The notes: a model not told the origin generated them from the letters alone. Positions 44,527 through 57,069 are shown, counted from the first letter of the stretch. The stretch: 64,000 bases of DNA from Nemophila menziesii (GCA_029959085.1 JARWIR010000010.1:15149001-15213000); one strand, 5' to 3'. A program made the numbers and translations.

Positions 44527-45462
44527 CTCTATTCACCCCAAACTCAAAACTTCAAATAATGAAAAACTTAGGGAAAAGTTTAGAATTTTGATGTTTTGAG
44601 GCTTAGGAATTGAAGAACTAGAGTGAATATGAGATGGGTCTTGGTTAATTTGGATGGGAGAAGAAAGAATTGGGTTTAATTTAAGGAATTGGGTGAAGAA
44701 GAATCTTGGGAAAAACTAAGGATTTGATGGTATTTTGGAGAGGAGGTGAGTTGATCTTATGTTTTTGTGGTGCAAGAGGGTAGGATTTGATGATATATAG
44801 TGTTTTGGTAGATGAATTTCGGAGGTGGGGAGGCTATTGGTGCGTTTTAGGTAAAAACTTGCAAAAGAGGCTAAGAAAACTAGGTTAAAATACCCAAAAC
44901 CGCCTCTCACAGCTTTCAAACCGGGTTCCCGGTTTTTTTTTTTTTTTTTTTTTTTTCGAAACGCACCAAAACGCTGGATCCCAAGACGCTGGGTCAGGGA
45001 TTTTGCTCTCCGAAACCGGGTACCCGGTTCTGTGGAATGAGGGTTCCCGGATTTTCTCGATGGCGCGAATGAAAACGCGCCAAAACGCAGCACCCTGAAA
45101 CGCTGGACCAGAAAATTTCACCAACAGCAGCTCCGAAACCGGGTACCCGGTTCTGCCAAATGCGGGTACCCGGATTTGACGCTGTGATATTACCCAAAAA
45201 CGCCAAGTGTTGCGTTAGAATGGTTGGTACCAGCTCCAAAACCGGGTCCCCGGTTTTGTGAAACCGGGTTCCCGGTTTCTCCTGGACATCCAACCTCTTT
45301 TTCTTCTGTTTTCGCCAAATCGACCCCAAACTCAAGTCCTTTTTACCCCTGAAATCATCAAAAACAACTACCCTTCCTCATTTCTTAATAAAAACAATAG
45401 AATTACGAAAATCAAACTAATCTAAATTGCAAAAATGTAAAAACTCAGCTAATATACAGGTA
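44527..45462 (-). repeat. Athila-E palindromic repeat cluster and spacer
   Basis: GC-rich palindromes of the form ACCGGGTACCCGGT (perfect at 45015-45028 and 45138-45151) and variants with TT, TC or TA centres occur from about 44918 to 45285, with a T24 run at 44933-44956. GAGTTTGGGGT motifs flank the cluster at 45323-45333 and 44535-44545. The open frames here follow the repeats and are not accepted as genes. Confidence 0.8.
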
Positions 45463-45503
45463 ATTGGCTTTTGTTTAACGTCGTTAAGCTCGACGGGTTA
45501 CCT
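45463..45503 (-). other. Athila-E conserved post-pol motif
   Basis: Minus strand GTCGAGCTTAACGACGTTAA then ACAAAAGC, directly after the pol stop; the first half of the motif in A, B and F. The downstream GGGAGACAACCC hairpin is not recognisable here. Confidence 0.65.
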
Positions 45504-45510
45504 CACGCTT

Positions 45511-48500
45511 CTAAGGACTCTCGAGGAGATACATGACCTCCCCGGGATGTGGATCTTCCGAGCGATTGGTATTTTCACCTCCATGGTATATCTTCAGTCT
45601 GTGACCGTTAACCATAAAGGTACGGTTCTCTAGCGGATGTTCTATTTCTATCGCCCCATGAGGTGTAACTTTGGTCACTATGTATGGACCTGACCACTTA
45701 GATCTTAACTTACCCGGAAAATTGCTGAACTTTGAATTATATTTTAGTACTTTTTGCCCCACTTCAAAATTCTTTGGACGAATCCGATTGTCATGCCATT
45801 TCTTTGTATTTTCTTTGTAAAGTTTGGCATTTTCATAAGCATGCAATCGGAATTCGTCAAGTTCATTAAGCTTCATCATACGATTCTCTCCGGCTAAGAT
45901 AGGATCTAAGTTCAACTGCGCAATTGCCCAATAGGCACCCATTTCAAGCTCTAAAGGTAAGTGACAAGCCTTACCATACACCATACGATAGGGAGATGCA
46001 CCAACTGGAGTCTTAAACGCAGTACGATAGGCCCACAATGCATCATCTAACTTCATTGACCAATCTTTTCTTGTAGGACCAACGGTTTTCTCTAGGATAG
46101 ACTTAACTTCTCGATTTGAAACTTCAGCTTGACCATTGAATTGTGGATGATATGCAGTAGAGACACGGTGTCTGACTCCATATTTCTCTAGAATAGTCTT
46201 CAGATATTTATTAACGAAATGAGATCCTCCATCGCTAATAATCACTCTAGGTGTACCATGTCTAGTGAAAATATGTGATTTCAAGAACTTGATCACCACT
46301 CGTGAATCATTAGTAGGTAAAGCCACCGCTTCTACCCACTTAGACACATAATCAACAGCCAATAAGATATAGAGGTTACCATTTGAAGGAACGAAAGGAC
46401 CCATAAAGTCTATGCCCCACACATCGAATATTTCAACCTCTAACACATTATTACGCGGCATCTCATCCCTCTTAGATATGTTTCCGGTAAACTGGCATCT
46501 CGTACATTTCTTAACATATTCATGACAATCTTTTATAAGAGAAGGCCAGTAAAAACCTGATTGAAATACCTTTGCAGCAGTTCTGTCTCCTTTGAAATGT
46601 CCTCCATATAATGAATCATGGCATCCAGCTATAATGGTTTGAGTCTCTTCCCTTGCTACACATCTTCGTATCATTTGGTCAGCACAAACTTTATAGAGGA
46701 ACGGATCCTCCCAAAAGAACTGTCTAGCACGATGAGCTAACCTCTTTCTTTCTTGATAAGTAGAACCTTCAGGAAAAACACCACTCACTACTAAATTCGC
46801 AATATCTGCATACCACGGAGCCTCATAATCTCGAACAACGAATAGACTCTCATCAGGAAACTCTTCTCTAACTGCTTCAGTACCACTATTCATCTCTGAA
46901 CCCTCTAATCTCGATAGATGATCTGCAACTTGATTCTCACAACCCTTTCTATCCTTGATCTCTAAATCGAATTCTTGAAGTAATAACACCCATCTGATTA
47001 ACCTTGGTTTCGCATCTTTCTTCTCCATAAGAAATATGATCGCGGAATGATCTGTATAAACAATAACTTTCGCTCCAAGAAGATAAGAGCGAAATTTATC
47101 AAACGAATAGACAACTGCTAGCAACTCTTTTTCTGTAACTGTGTAATTAATCTGAGCACCACTAAAAGTTTTACTAGCATAGTAAATAGAATGAAAGACT
47201 TTCTCTTTCCTCTGTCCTAATACAGCTCCCATACACAAATCACTCGCATCACACATAACCTCAAACGGTAAATTCCAATCTGGAGGTAACACTATAGGAG
47301 CAGAAATAAGCTTTTCTTTGATTGCTTTGAAGGCCGTTAAACAAGCTTCATCAAAAAGGAATTTGCAATCCTTTTCGAGTAAGTTGCATAGCGGTTTAGC
47401 AATCTTAGAAAAATCTTTAATGAAACGCCTATAAAAGCCAGCATGGCCAAGAAAACTCCTTACCCCTTTAACAGAAACAGGAGGGGGAAGAGTTTTAATT
47501 ACCTCGATCTTTGCTCTATCAACCTCTAAACCAACACTCGAAACTTTGTGACCCAGAACAATACCTTCGCGAACCATGAAGTGACACTTCTCCCAGTTGA
47601 GCACCAAATCTGTTTCCTTGCATCTCACTAACACTTTCTCCAAGTTATCCAAACATATATCAAAATCATCACCAAACACGGAGAAATCATCCATGAACAC
47701 TTCAAGGAAATTATCTATCATGTCCCAGAAGATGGCCATCATACACCTTTGAAAAGTAGCGGGAGCGTTACACAATCCAAATGGCATTCTGCGATATGCA
47801 AAAGTACCAAATGGGCATGTAAAGGTAGTCTTATGTTGATCTTCTGGAGCCACGTAAATCTGATTGTACCCGGAGTAACCATCCAAGAAACAATAATATT
47901 CTTTTCCGGCTAATTTGTCTAACATTTGATCAATGAAGGGCAAAGGGAAATGATCTTTTCTGGTGGCCTTGTTCAGCTTTCTGTAATCCATGCAAACTCT
48001 CCAACCAACTACCGTTCTTGAAGGAATCGCCTCATTTTTATCATTAAGAACTGTTGTAATTCCTCCTTTCTTCGGTACACACTGAACTGGACTCACCCAT
48101 TCACTACTCGAAATGGGATAAATAATCCCCGCATCTAAAAGCTTAATCACCTCCTTCTTCACCACATCCTTCATGGCTGGCATTAATCTTCTCTGACCTT
48201 CAACTGAGCGTGCATTAACATCTTCTAGTATGATTTTGTGTTGACAATAGGATGGACTAATGCCTTTGATATCAGCAATTGTCCAACCTATTGCTTCTTT
48301 GTTGGCTCTTAACACACGCAACAGTTTATCTTCTTGAGGACCTGTTAAGTTAGCTGAAACAATAACAGGTAGAGTTTCATTAGTACCCAAATAAGCATAC
48401 CTCAAGTGCGCTGGCAATGGTTTTTCTTCCAACTCCGGAGGAGATTCAATTGAAGGTTTCTTTTTAGGAATAATCTCCCCCGGTTCTCTCACGGGTTCAT

Positions 48501-51144
48501 AGGCAAGACGCCTATATTTCGGATTTTCAGAATTGAGAGCTGCCACTGTTTCTGTAAGCTCCTCCATCATCTCAGGTGAATCTAATGTCAAAGCAGCCTG
48601 CAAGATATCATCAAAATTTAAACAATTAAATACCTCTTGCGATGCTTGCTCTACTACATCCATTCTGAAGCAATCATCCTGAGAATCTGGGAATTTCATG
48701 GCTCGAAATACATTGAATTTCACTTCCTCATCTTGTATCCTCATCGTTAATTCGCCATTCTCTACATCGATCAATGTCCTCCCTGTAGCTAGGAAGGGTC
48801 TACCCAAAATAATGGGGACATTTCTATCTGCATTGTATTCAAGAATTACGAAATCAACAGGAAATATAAGTGTACCTGCCTTAACAAGGACATCCTCAAT
48901 ACGGCCTTCAGGATGAGCAAGAGACCTGTCCGCCATTTGCAAGACCATAGAGGTAGGTCTTGCGTTTCCAATTTTAAGCTTATCAAAGACTGACTTGGGC
49001 ATCAAGTTGATGCTTGCCCCTAAATCGCATAGCGCCTTTCCTTTCCATTCTTCTCCAATCGATATGGGAATCGTGAAACTCCCTGGATCAACTAACTTCG
49101 GAGGTAATTTGCTCTGGCAAATCGCACTACACTCTTCAGGAAGACCAATCATCTCATTATCACAGTAGGGCCTTTTATTAGTGAGGGCCCTCTTCAAAAA
49201 CTTCGTATACTTAGGAATATCTCGAATTGCCTCAAGTAACGGAATATTAATACTCAAACCCCTCACTCTATTGAAGAATTTCTGAAAATCACCCATATCA
49301 CCCTTTTTCTGAACTCGCGATGGAAACGGTGGTGGAGGGCGATTGCTTACAATTTCATCTCTCTTTTTCGGAATTTCTCTTGGTCTTTCTATCTCTTCAA
49401 CCTCACTATCTTTCTCATTCTCTTTTTCTTTCTCACCCACTTCCTTTTCTTTTCTTGGAACTTCTTTCTCTTTCATAACGGGAAAAGGAGGTGGAGGAAG
49501 GTTCTTACCACTTCTTAATGTAACAGCCTTGCAATCTTCACGTTGTGTTGGATTTTCCGTATCGCTAGGAAGTTGCCCTTGTGGACGCTGATTCAACTGT
49601 TTATTAATTTGACTTAGCTGATTCTGGAAAATCTTCATATTTGCTTCAGCTGCGTTTTGACGTTCCAAAGCTTGTGTTTGAAGAGCAATCAAATTTTCAA
49701 CGGTTTTCTGAAGGGTAATTACTCCTTCTTGTGGATGGGCAGGTAGAGCTTTCTGGTTTAAATTCTCATCGTAGGTATTCTGAGGAGCTTGTCTTTGCAC
49801 ATAATTGTTTTGATTCTGTCCTCCTTGATGATTGTTAAGTGGTCTTGGATTATAGTTGTTGCCTTGAGGACGCGGCTGATACGCGTAAGTAGGATTGGCT
49901 GCCCCATTAGGATTTGAGTATTGAAACCCAGGATGGTTTCTGTTAGGCTGATATCCATTACCACTTGAATTGAAATTACCTCTATTGGACATAAAATTCA
50001 CTGATTCTTGGTTATTCGGACAACTTTCCTCATCGTGATCATCTACCTTACAAATTGAACACATATAAACCTCTTGTGCAGCATGCACAGCTACCTTCTT
50101 ACCCGAAAATCCTTCTTTCACAGCTAGAGTAAGCTGCTTCAATTGTTGCTCTATGGTATTCTGGATCTTATTCTCAAACGTAGCAAATTTCTCTTCTATG
50201 TCAACATTATTTACTCCCTTGACTGGTGTTCTTACTGAGCTCCACCCAACTTCATTCTTGACTGTTCTCTCTAAAATGATCTTGGCATGAGCGGGTTGAA
50301 CTTGAAGAAAACCTGCTCCACATAGCGTATCCAACTTCTCTCTCGAAATTCCATCAAGGCCTCTATAAAAGATCTTTAACTGTTGTTGTTCTGAAAAGCC
50401 ATGATTAGGAACTTTACGCAAACACATCTGAAATCTTGTCCAACTCCTACCCACAGTTTCCTCATACTCTTGACGGAATTGTGTCAATTCTAGTTCAGCA
50501 TCTAACCTCATGTTACTTGGGTAATACCTGTCAAAGAAAGCAATTTCTAATTGGTCCCAATTAGTAATCCTCGTAGGATCTTGTGTATCATGCCATTCAC
50601 TTGCTCCATCAATGACAAAGAATTTGAAAGCAGCAAAATACATCTGTTCTCTTGAAACCCCTTGTGTGATATAAGAATCACATATCTGCTTAAATTTTTG
50701 TACCGCTCTAAGAGGATCTTACGATGGTCTTCCGCGAAAATTTCCAAAGTTTTGGAACTGAGCTAGCATACCCGGATCTGGACGGAATCTCGGAACATTA
50801 ATATCTGGAGCACCTACTCCTATAGCTGGAGCGCGGAATGGAACTTCTGGAGGGCCATTAGTGAACCACGGATCATGATTCATCACTATCTGGACTGGAG
50901 GATTAGGATTTAGCGGTTGAACTTGAGGAATAACACCTGGAGCTAAAGGTTGGCCATTTGCATCTAACTGGCCTTGTCCATTCTGTTGACCTTGAATAAT
51001 GATATTCTCCATTCTGTTACTTAATTCTTCTACTTCTAAAGCTTCTCGTTCTCTTCTTCTTCTGTTCGCAAGTCTGATCAACGATTCTGGATTACTAAGG
51101 ATCGGAGGTGCTGGCTCTAGATCCTTGAATAGCCTTCTTCGCAT
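45511..51144 (-). pseudogene. Athila-E Gag-Pol polyprotein, one in-frame stop
   Basis: Minus strand from ATG 51144 to the stop at 45511, 1,877 sense codons with a single TAA at 50719-50721 inside gag. Downstream of it the frame is open for about 1,735 codons. Domains in order: Gag (with RFRPDPGMLAQF), CCHC zinc knuckle [14 protein letters not shown] (near 50060-50019), N/Q-rich linker, glutamate/lysine-rich segment, protease ([13 protein letters not shown]), RT (FMDD at 47686-47697), RNase H ([18 protein letters not shown]), integrase HHCC finger, D,D35E core ([25 protein letters not shown]) and GPY/F tail (SKWSGPYIV). The stop is likely a CAA to TAA change, judged from surrounding conservation. 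The N-terminus is about 100 residues longer than in Athila-B. Confidence 0.93.
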
Positions 51145-51254
51145 ACACCAAACCTAAAAACCTGAAAAAGCTAACAAACAAAAAGCGTAAAACTGATAAA
51201 ATAAAATAAATGCACTTATCACTAAAGGATAAACACCGTGGTCACACGCTACCG

Positions 51255-51272
51255 TCCCCGGCAGCGGCGCCA
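51255..51272 (-). promoter_or_regulatory. Athila-E primer binding site
   Basis: Minus strand TGGCGCCGCTGCCGGGGA, identical to that of Athila-B and F. Confidence 0.9.
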
Positions 51273-51278
51273 AAAACT

Positions 51279-52844
51279 TGGTGGTCCTTTGTGTGTTCTA
51301 AAAATTAAATGTAAATGCTAATCGAACCACAACCGCAAGTGTACGGTTGTCCCAAGTAGTAATCCTGATAAATCAGGTTCGTTCCAAGGACGGATGGTTG
51401 ATCACAATGTTTAGCAAGTAGTGATTGATGCACTTATGGAAATGAAAGATAATAAATTGTTTGTTTGGTTTTTGTTTATTAAAGCTAATGAATGAAAGAC
51501 AAATATTAAAATGCAAGTAGAAGCTAAGACGCAAGTAAAATAAGTGAAAACGCAATATGAGATGTAGTACTTGAGAACGCAAGGATCCTCCTAATTTTAC
51601 TTTCTAACTTATGTTGTTTAAGGGTTAAATCAGTCAATTACAATGGTCGGGATTCTAATATCCTTATACCCCCGTCAGGGTGGACTATAAGGCGATCCTA
51701 AAGTGTCACTAGTCCCGTCAGGGTAAATATGATCCACCGTTGGATGATTAAGATTTATTACCACATTGGCCCTAGGATTAACTAAGTTCGTCAGAATCAA
51801 TAGTTTTTATCCTAGATTGAACAATTATTTCTGTACCTAAACCCCCCGTCAGGATGATCCATACGCCACATATATGGAATAGCTTAGATACTAATACCTA
51901 ATTTTAGTTCGCGACTCTAAAATCAGTAAACATTTACAAATTGTCGAAAAGAGTAAAAGCCCTAATTTAATTTAATTCAATAAAAACCCAAATTCAACAT
52001 TCGTTATAATAATAAAATCAAGATTCACCCATTGTTTTGTTCTCAAGCACTAATGGAAATTTAGCTCATATTAAAATTAAAAACTAAATAAAAAGAAATG
52101 GAATTCATATTCGTTACAAAATTAAAATAAAAGAAAAACCTAATTTTCGGAATAAGAATGACTACGAACGGAGCTATAGACCCACTCCAGCTCTTGTAGC
52201 TTCTCCTTTCTTCCTGCTGTAGCTTCTCTGGTGTTTTTAATCTTGTGGAAAGTGAATTGTGTGAAAAATAGAAGTCCAGACCTCCTTTTATAAGTAAAAA
52301 TTCGGACTAGGGCTTGGACCAGAAATTAAAAGTCTAATTAAATGTCCAAGCCCACTTTCTAAGCCCAAAATCCCGTAACTGATGATAGGCCTTCACTAAA
52401 ACAGCTTTTCCCGATGCGTTACAACTCCGATTGACCTCATTCCAGTTGCTAAAGTTCCGTAACTCGATAAGGAATGATTTTTCTTCAAAGGTCAGCGGCT
52501 AAATCATCGCTTAAGCGCCTCGAAATCAGCAATCTATGGCCTGGAAAGTGGATTTTCAGCTCTAAAAATAATATCTTCGGGATTTGTCTTCAAGTCTTGA
52601 CTCTAATTCACGATCTTTGACCTTCTCCTCGGATTCCTCTCCTAGCTAACATCTAAAACCTGTAAACTTTACACTAAAAATACCAATATTACGCGCAAAA
52701 GTTTAATAAATTAAAAATGTTAGAATTAAAAAGGTAATTCCGGATTATTGCATTTTAAGTCCAAAAGTCTATCAAATTAATTAAATAAACACCAAAAATG
52801 ATGTCTCCTAAGGGTCTAAAATAAGAACAATTAGGGAGACATCA
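51279..52844 (-). repeat. Athila-E 5' LTR
   Basis: The promoter-bearing LTR of this minus-strand element, with a TATA box near 52286-52295 (TTATAAAAGG on the minus strand). Followed by the second ATGTC target copy (52845-52849). Confidence 0.95.
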
Positions 52845-52849
52845 ATGTC

Positions 52850-53147
52850 ATGTTACTTATTTTCATTTATTTTTCACAATTTCTTTCAATAGACCCAACC
52901 AAAGGGTTACAAATACAAGTGCATCACCGATATAGCAGACACACACACACTATAAGATCATAAAATCCCAACCTAATGTGATCCCATAATAAAGTCACAC
53001 CACCCCAAACTCAAGATCTAAAGACGACTAGTCTTAGGGTTGCGATTCGAGTGCATACATGGGATGGCTTCCACAAACTGAAAATTGATTTACAATTCTG
53101 AACCATGTCAACAAACTTCTTATATTCTTTTTAATTGTTCTTATTTT
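52850..53147 (-). other. Athila-D 3' region fused close to its gag
   Basis: Contains GCACTCGAATCGCAA and GAGTTTGGGGTGGTG on the minus strand, which in Athila-B lie near 11980-12040, far downstream of pol. Here they lie within 150 bases of the gag tail, marking a deletion of the pol and second-ORF region. Confidence 0.75.
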
Positions 53148-54078
53148 TTACACGTGACGATATGGAGGGGGAGGAAGGTTTTCACTAGCAAACAAATCTT
53201 TCTTCTTTTGATTCTCCGGCTCTTTCTCACAATTATCATCAACCACCACCAACTCAACTACCTCTTCAACATCATCATCGACTTCCGTTCGGATTGAAGA
53301 CAACTCTTTCTCTTTCTCGACCACTAAGGAAGGGGGTAGTTGTTTCCCAATCCTTATGGAAATCGATTTATCAGTATTGTTACTCCCCAAAATTTGGTAT
53401 TTCGCGGGAGTTGACCTTGAGGTCGCATGTTCAAGGCATTCGCGATTTGAGCCATTTGGTTCTCAATAATCTTCATGTGCTCAAGTGAATTCAGCATTTC
53501 CTCGGTCTTAATCCAATTTTCACCAGACGACAACGTGAATTTGTTCAAAGTAGCTGCCAAGTCACTAATAGTAATCATACCTTCTTGTGGATGGGAAAGG
53601 AGTGCCTTATGAGCAAGATTCTCTACATATGCGTCATATACGGGCATTTGGGGAGATTGGGATTTATAGCTCGGACCTCTTTGATATTGATTTTAAGGCT
53701 TCGATTGATAATTTTTCACTTAGGGTCAAGGTTGATATGTGGTAACTTGATTTATGACCCTATTAGGATTCAACTATAGAAATCTGGGATGGTTTCAATT
53801 TTGTTGATCATATCCTTGACCACCCGAATGGTGGTTCCCTCGATTCAATACAAAGAACACCAACTCTGAATTACTCAAACACTCTTACTAATCATGATAT
53901 AACACTCCACAACTTGGATAGTATTACGGCTCATGAACAACATTTTGCACCTTTCTTTTTGAAAGGTTGGCAAATAAACTTGGACGTATGGCGTATTATG
54001 TTGGTGGTTCAACCCAAAGGGTCTTGGATTTATTTGCCAATAACGAACCAGAAGGAAAAAATTCTTACTAGAGATCAT
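53148..54078 (-). pseudogene. Athila-D gag C-terminal remains
   Basis: Minus-strand pieces match the Gag tail of Athila-E: ALLSHPQEGMITI (against [13 protein letters not shown]), MKIIENQMAQIANALNMRPQ, GQLP, then an acidic stretch and SENLPPPPYR. Frames change several times, and the N-terminal Gag half is not recognisable beyond about 54078. Confidence 0.8.
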
Positions 54079-54170
54079 ATGCTAAATTATATTTGACCAA
54101 ATACTAAATACCCTCAAATAAAACAAAACTCAGCTAAAGATAACAAACAAGTGGAAAAGTGAATATTTAT

Positions 54171-54651
54171 CAGGGCCACGCCTGACATTTCTGGGGCCTA
54201 AGGCGAACTTTAAAAAATGGGCCCCTACAAAAATTACAATTTACATAAAAGAAATCTAAATGTTTATCAATTTTATCAATCATTAATTTAATTATTTAAA
54301 AAATATAATAAATAATTAAATAGATATAATTCAAATGATAAAAAATTTAATAAAATAATACCATTATTAATTAAAAATAATTTAAAAAGAAAAAAAAACA
54401 TATCTTGTGAAAAGTGTGATATTTCGAGCACATATATAAAAAATAGGAGATTTTTTTATTAAAAAGAAAAGGTGGTCTAACATATTTTTCTTGTTGTGAT
54501 AGGTCAAAACTAGGTTATTTTAAATAAAAAATTATGCTTATATATAAAAAAAATTAAAAGGCCCAAAAATTATAAGAATTGGGAAGGAGTCCAAGGAAGT
54601 AGTCTCCTCCCAAAACCGGCCATGGGCCATGCCCCTATTGGTGTGGCCCTA
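54171..54651. mobile_element. hAT-like remnant with CAGGGCCAC terminus
   Basis: The left end CAGGGCCACGCC and GGGGCCTAAGGCGAACTTTA are typical of a common plant hAT group; the inverted right end could be TTAGGGCCACACC (54651) or a GGCCGGTTTTGGGAGG-type end near 54624. I find no matching 8-bp target duplication. The interior is AT-rich. Confidence 0.5.
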
Positions 54652-55717
54652 AGCCTACTCAGAGATTCTATGAGCTTACAAAGTTTCTGAGAATGAAAAA
54701 ATATATGAGGTTATTCGAAAATTCTCTGACCATGCTAAAAAAATCATTGCACCTACTCAAAGATTCTCTAAGCAATATTTGAACATGCTTAGTTTTTTTA
54801 CTGAACGTGATTTTTACTGAACATGATTTTTATTCAGTATTATGTATGTTATACATGCTCATTATTATTTTATTGAGCACAACCTATAAAAAGAATTTAA
54901 CAAAATAAATCGTGATTTTTTTCTATAATATTCACATTAAGTCCAATAAAAATAGCCTCTAAAAAACTTAGAAAAGATGACTGCTACATACAGACAAGGT
55001 GAAAAAGAAAAAAAAATATATAAATGTAATGATAATGTCAGCATCCTTACGTCAGCTAACGTCATAATATTCCTTAAGTAGATCATTACACCAACATGAT
55101 CGTGGTTGCTACTTCCTTGAACATTGTTTCACTTCCACCATGACCACCTGCAAACACCTACGCGGCTTCGACGCGTTAGAAACTTTCGCGACAGAGCTCC
55201 ACCAACATTAACATTTTTATGAGCTTTGCCTGACTACCACCACCTAGCCGTTATTCCTCGCCTACCATCACCTATTACATCTTCACGAACTCACCTGAAC
55301 ACCACTACCTTTCTTCGAACCCTTAACTACCATCCTTGTCCATTGCTACACACAAACCAGAAACCACTACCTTAGACTTCCGAAGTCGCCGTAAAACCCT
55401 AACTCCTAGCCTAAACCCTAAACCACCACCTCCACCAAAAATATCGATGAAACTCCAAACCACAATCTCGTTGGAATTTTAAATAACCAACTCCATGAAA
55501 AACGCCGTCAGCTATAAAAGGTGATTAGAAAATTGATACATTATGATACAATCAAGATTTCTTTTTAAATAAATTAACTTTTATTAAGTATATGAGGTGG
55601 AAATGGAGTATTTGAATTTTTAGAGAGGATTTTGCTTGGCCTTTTCTTTTTTGCATACATCTGAGGCTATATAGTCGTAATCAAATTACTAACACTATGA
55701 ATCTAATTACCTACTTA
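54652..55717. other. Unassigned stretch, partly CA-rich
   Basis: Up to about 55080 it is AT-rich with a weak direct repeat (CCTACTCARAGATTCT at about 54654 and 54754). From about 55130 to 55450 the plus strand is strongly CA/ACC-rich with telo-box-like words (AAACCCTAA, 55394-55402; TAAACCCTAAACC, about 55412). No ORF of useful length. It could be a decayed 5' untranslated or intron fragment, but nothing supports a gene. Confidence 0.5.
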
Positions 55718-56277
55718 TAGGGCTCCAAAAAAAACCGATACTCTCACCAAGGGCTCGAGTTTGAGTTTGCTAAGGGTTTGTTTGATTTCGACTCGTTAGT
55801 TAAACAAGTCAAGCTCAAGCTTAAACTTCAAGCTCGTTTACTAAACGAGATGAACTCAAACTTGTATAAGCTCGACTCGTTAAGCTCGTAAACAGTTTGG
55901 TAAGGGTTCTTTAAGAGTTTGTTAATAGGATTGGTAAATATATTCAATTAAAAATTATCAATATATATACACACAAAAAGTCAAAACTACGTAAAACTTT
56001 TGTATATGTTATTAATCATAAGTAAAATATTCTATATCTACAACGTATATCTTTTTTTTCAAGTCAAATTATGTAATTTGTGGTAATTTGATGTATGAGT
56101 TTGCTAAGGGTTTGTTTGATTCCGACTCGTTAGTTAACGAACCAGGATCAAGAAAGCTAAAGTTCGGCCCGCCTTGGTTCGTTTCAAACTCAAACCAAGC
56201 TCAAACTCATTAAAATATTAGCAAACCAAACTCAAGAAAGCTAAAATTTGATTTGGTTCGGTTTATTTGCAGCTCTA
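55718..56277. mobile_element. hAT-like MITE
   Basis: 560 bp; the left end TAGGGCTCCAAAAAAAACCGA and the inverted right end TAGAGCTGCAAATAAACCGA are similar. Flanks CCTACTTA (55710-55717) and CCTACCTA (56278-56285) are 8-bp target duplications with one change. An internal direct repeat GAGTTTGCTAAGGGTTTGTT occurs at about 55774 and 56097, with many GCTCGACTCGTTA words. Confidence 0.82.
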
Positions 56278-56301
56278 CCTACCTACATAGGGTTCTAAAA
56301 A

Positions 56302-56889
56302 TGTTGTAAATTTGTCTTATAATCAAAGTCTCAAATCAAGTTAACCAAATAGAACAGTAAGAAAGATTTGCAAGAAAATAAAGAACACCAAAGAATTTAC
56401 CGTGGTTCAGTCAAATTGACCTAAATCCGCATTGAGCTCCAATGAGAGTTGCTCAGCCACTATAATGCCACAAGTATTACAACGTTTCAATACACTTCTC
56501 AATACAAACCCAAATGAAATCGAATCTACCAAGCTTCAAACTAATATCTAACCCTAACTGTAAGAATAAGGCTTATCTAGTGATTAAGATGATTATCACA
56601 AATTACAAGAGATATAAGAACTCAGAAGCTAATCTATCGATTACAAGCAAAACCAGAGGTTAAACTCAGAAGGAATAGGGTTTCGAATGAGATAGGCGAG
56701 AGAGAGAGAGAGAGAGAGAGTTGTGAGTGTGAAGAGAATGGGTTATGACTTCGGTTATATGAGACATAAGGCAGGAGTGAATAAGAGCCATCAAATCATT
56801 TCAGCATCAAGGGATACAAAAGCTTCACGTCACCACGAGACTTAAAGAGGGTCAAATGAACACTTCACCAAATATATATAATACTCAAT

Positions 56890-56980
<91 letters not shown>

Positions 56981-56984
56981 TACA
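56302..56984 (-). repeat. Copia 3' LTR
   Basis: 683 bp; on the minus strand it starts TGTAGAAT right after the PPT and ends TTTACAACA. It contains the CCGTGGTTCAGTCAAATTGA word (plus strand) of a type common in copia LTRs, a GA run (56698-56720) and a long AT run at its start. Confidence 0.75.
56893..56978. repeat. (AT)43 microsatellite in the copia LTR
   Basis: An uninterrupted 86-bp AT run within ten bases of the LTR terminus. The Tyr-Ile frames over it are by-products. Confidence 0.97.
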
Positions 56985-57069
56985 ATCTCCACCTTGAATT
57001 GTGTCTTCTTCACAACCTCCTCCACCTGAAACTGCAACACCTTGTGACATACAAGTGACTCGACCATCT

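Larger units (their letters stand above)
40154..52844 (-). mobile_element. Athila-E: near-complete Athila-type Ty3/gypsy retrotransposon
   Basis: 12,691 bp on the minus strand: 5' LTR (51279-52844), PBS (51255-51272), gag-pol (51144-45511, one in-frame stop), post-pol motif, palindrome cluster, second ORF (44526-43315), 3' region, PPT, 3' LTR (40154-41719). Target duplications ATGTC are perfect. The LTRs are both 1,566 bp and differ at about three positions, so the insertion is young. It is inserted in Athila-D in the same orientation. Confidence 0.97.
39253..54165 (-). mobile_element. Athila-D: deleted Athila-type element, host of Athila-E
   Basis: Minus strand: gag remains (54078-53148), then directly a 3'-region (53140-52850 and 40153-39515), PPT and a partial LTR. 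The pol region and the second ORF are absent. Athila-E (40154-52844) is inserted in the 3' region with ATGTC duplications at 40149-40153 and 52845-52849. The 5' end fades at about 54165, where a hAT-like remnant begins; no 5' LTR is seen. Confidence 0.75.

Noticed and set aside
44716..45335. ORFs of about 80-125 codons across the Athila-E palindrome cluster
   Set aside because: They include a poly-lysine run from the T24 tract and translate repeat words; not genes.
54171..54651. A complete hAT element with target duplication
   Set aside because: The ends look hAT-like, but the flanking 8-mers (ATATTTAT and AGCCTACT) do not match, so only a remnant is claimed.
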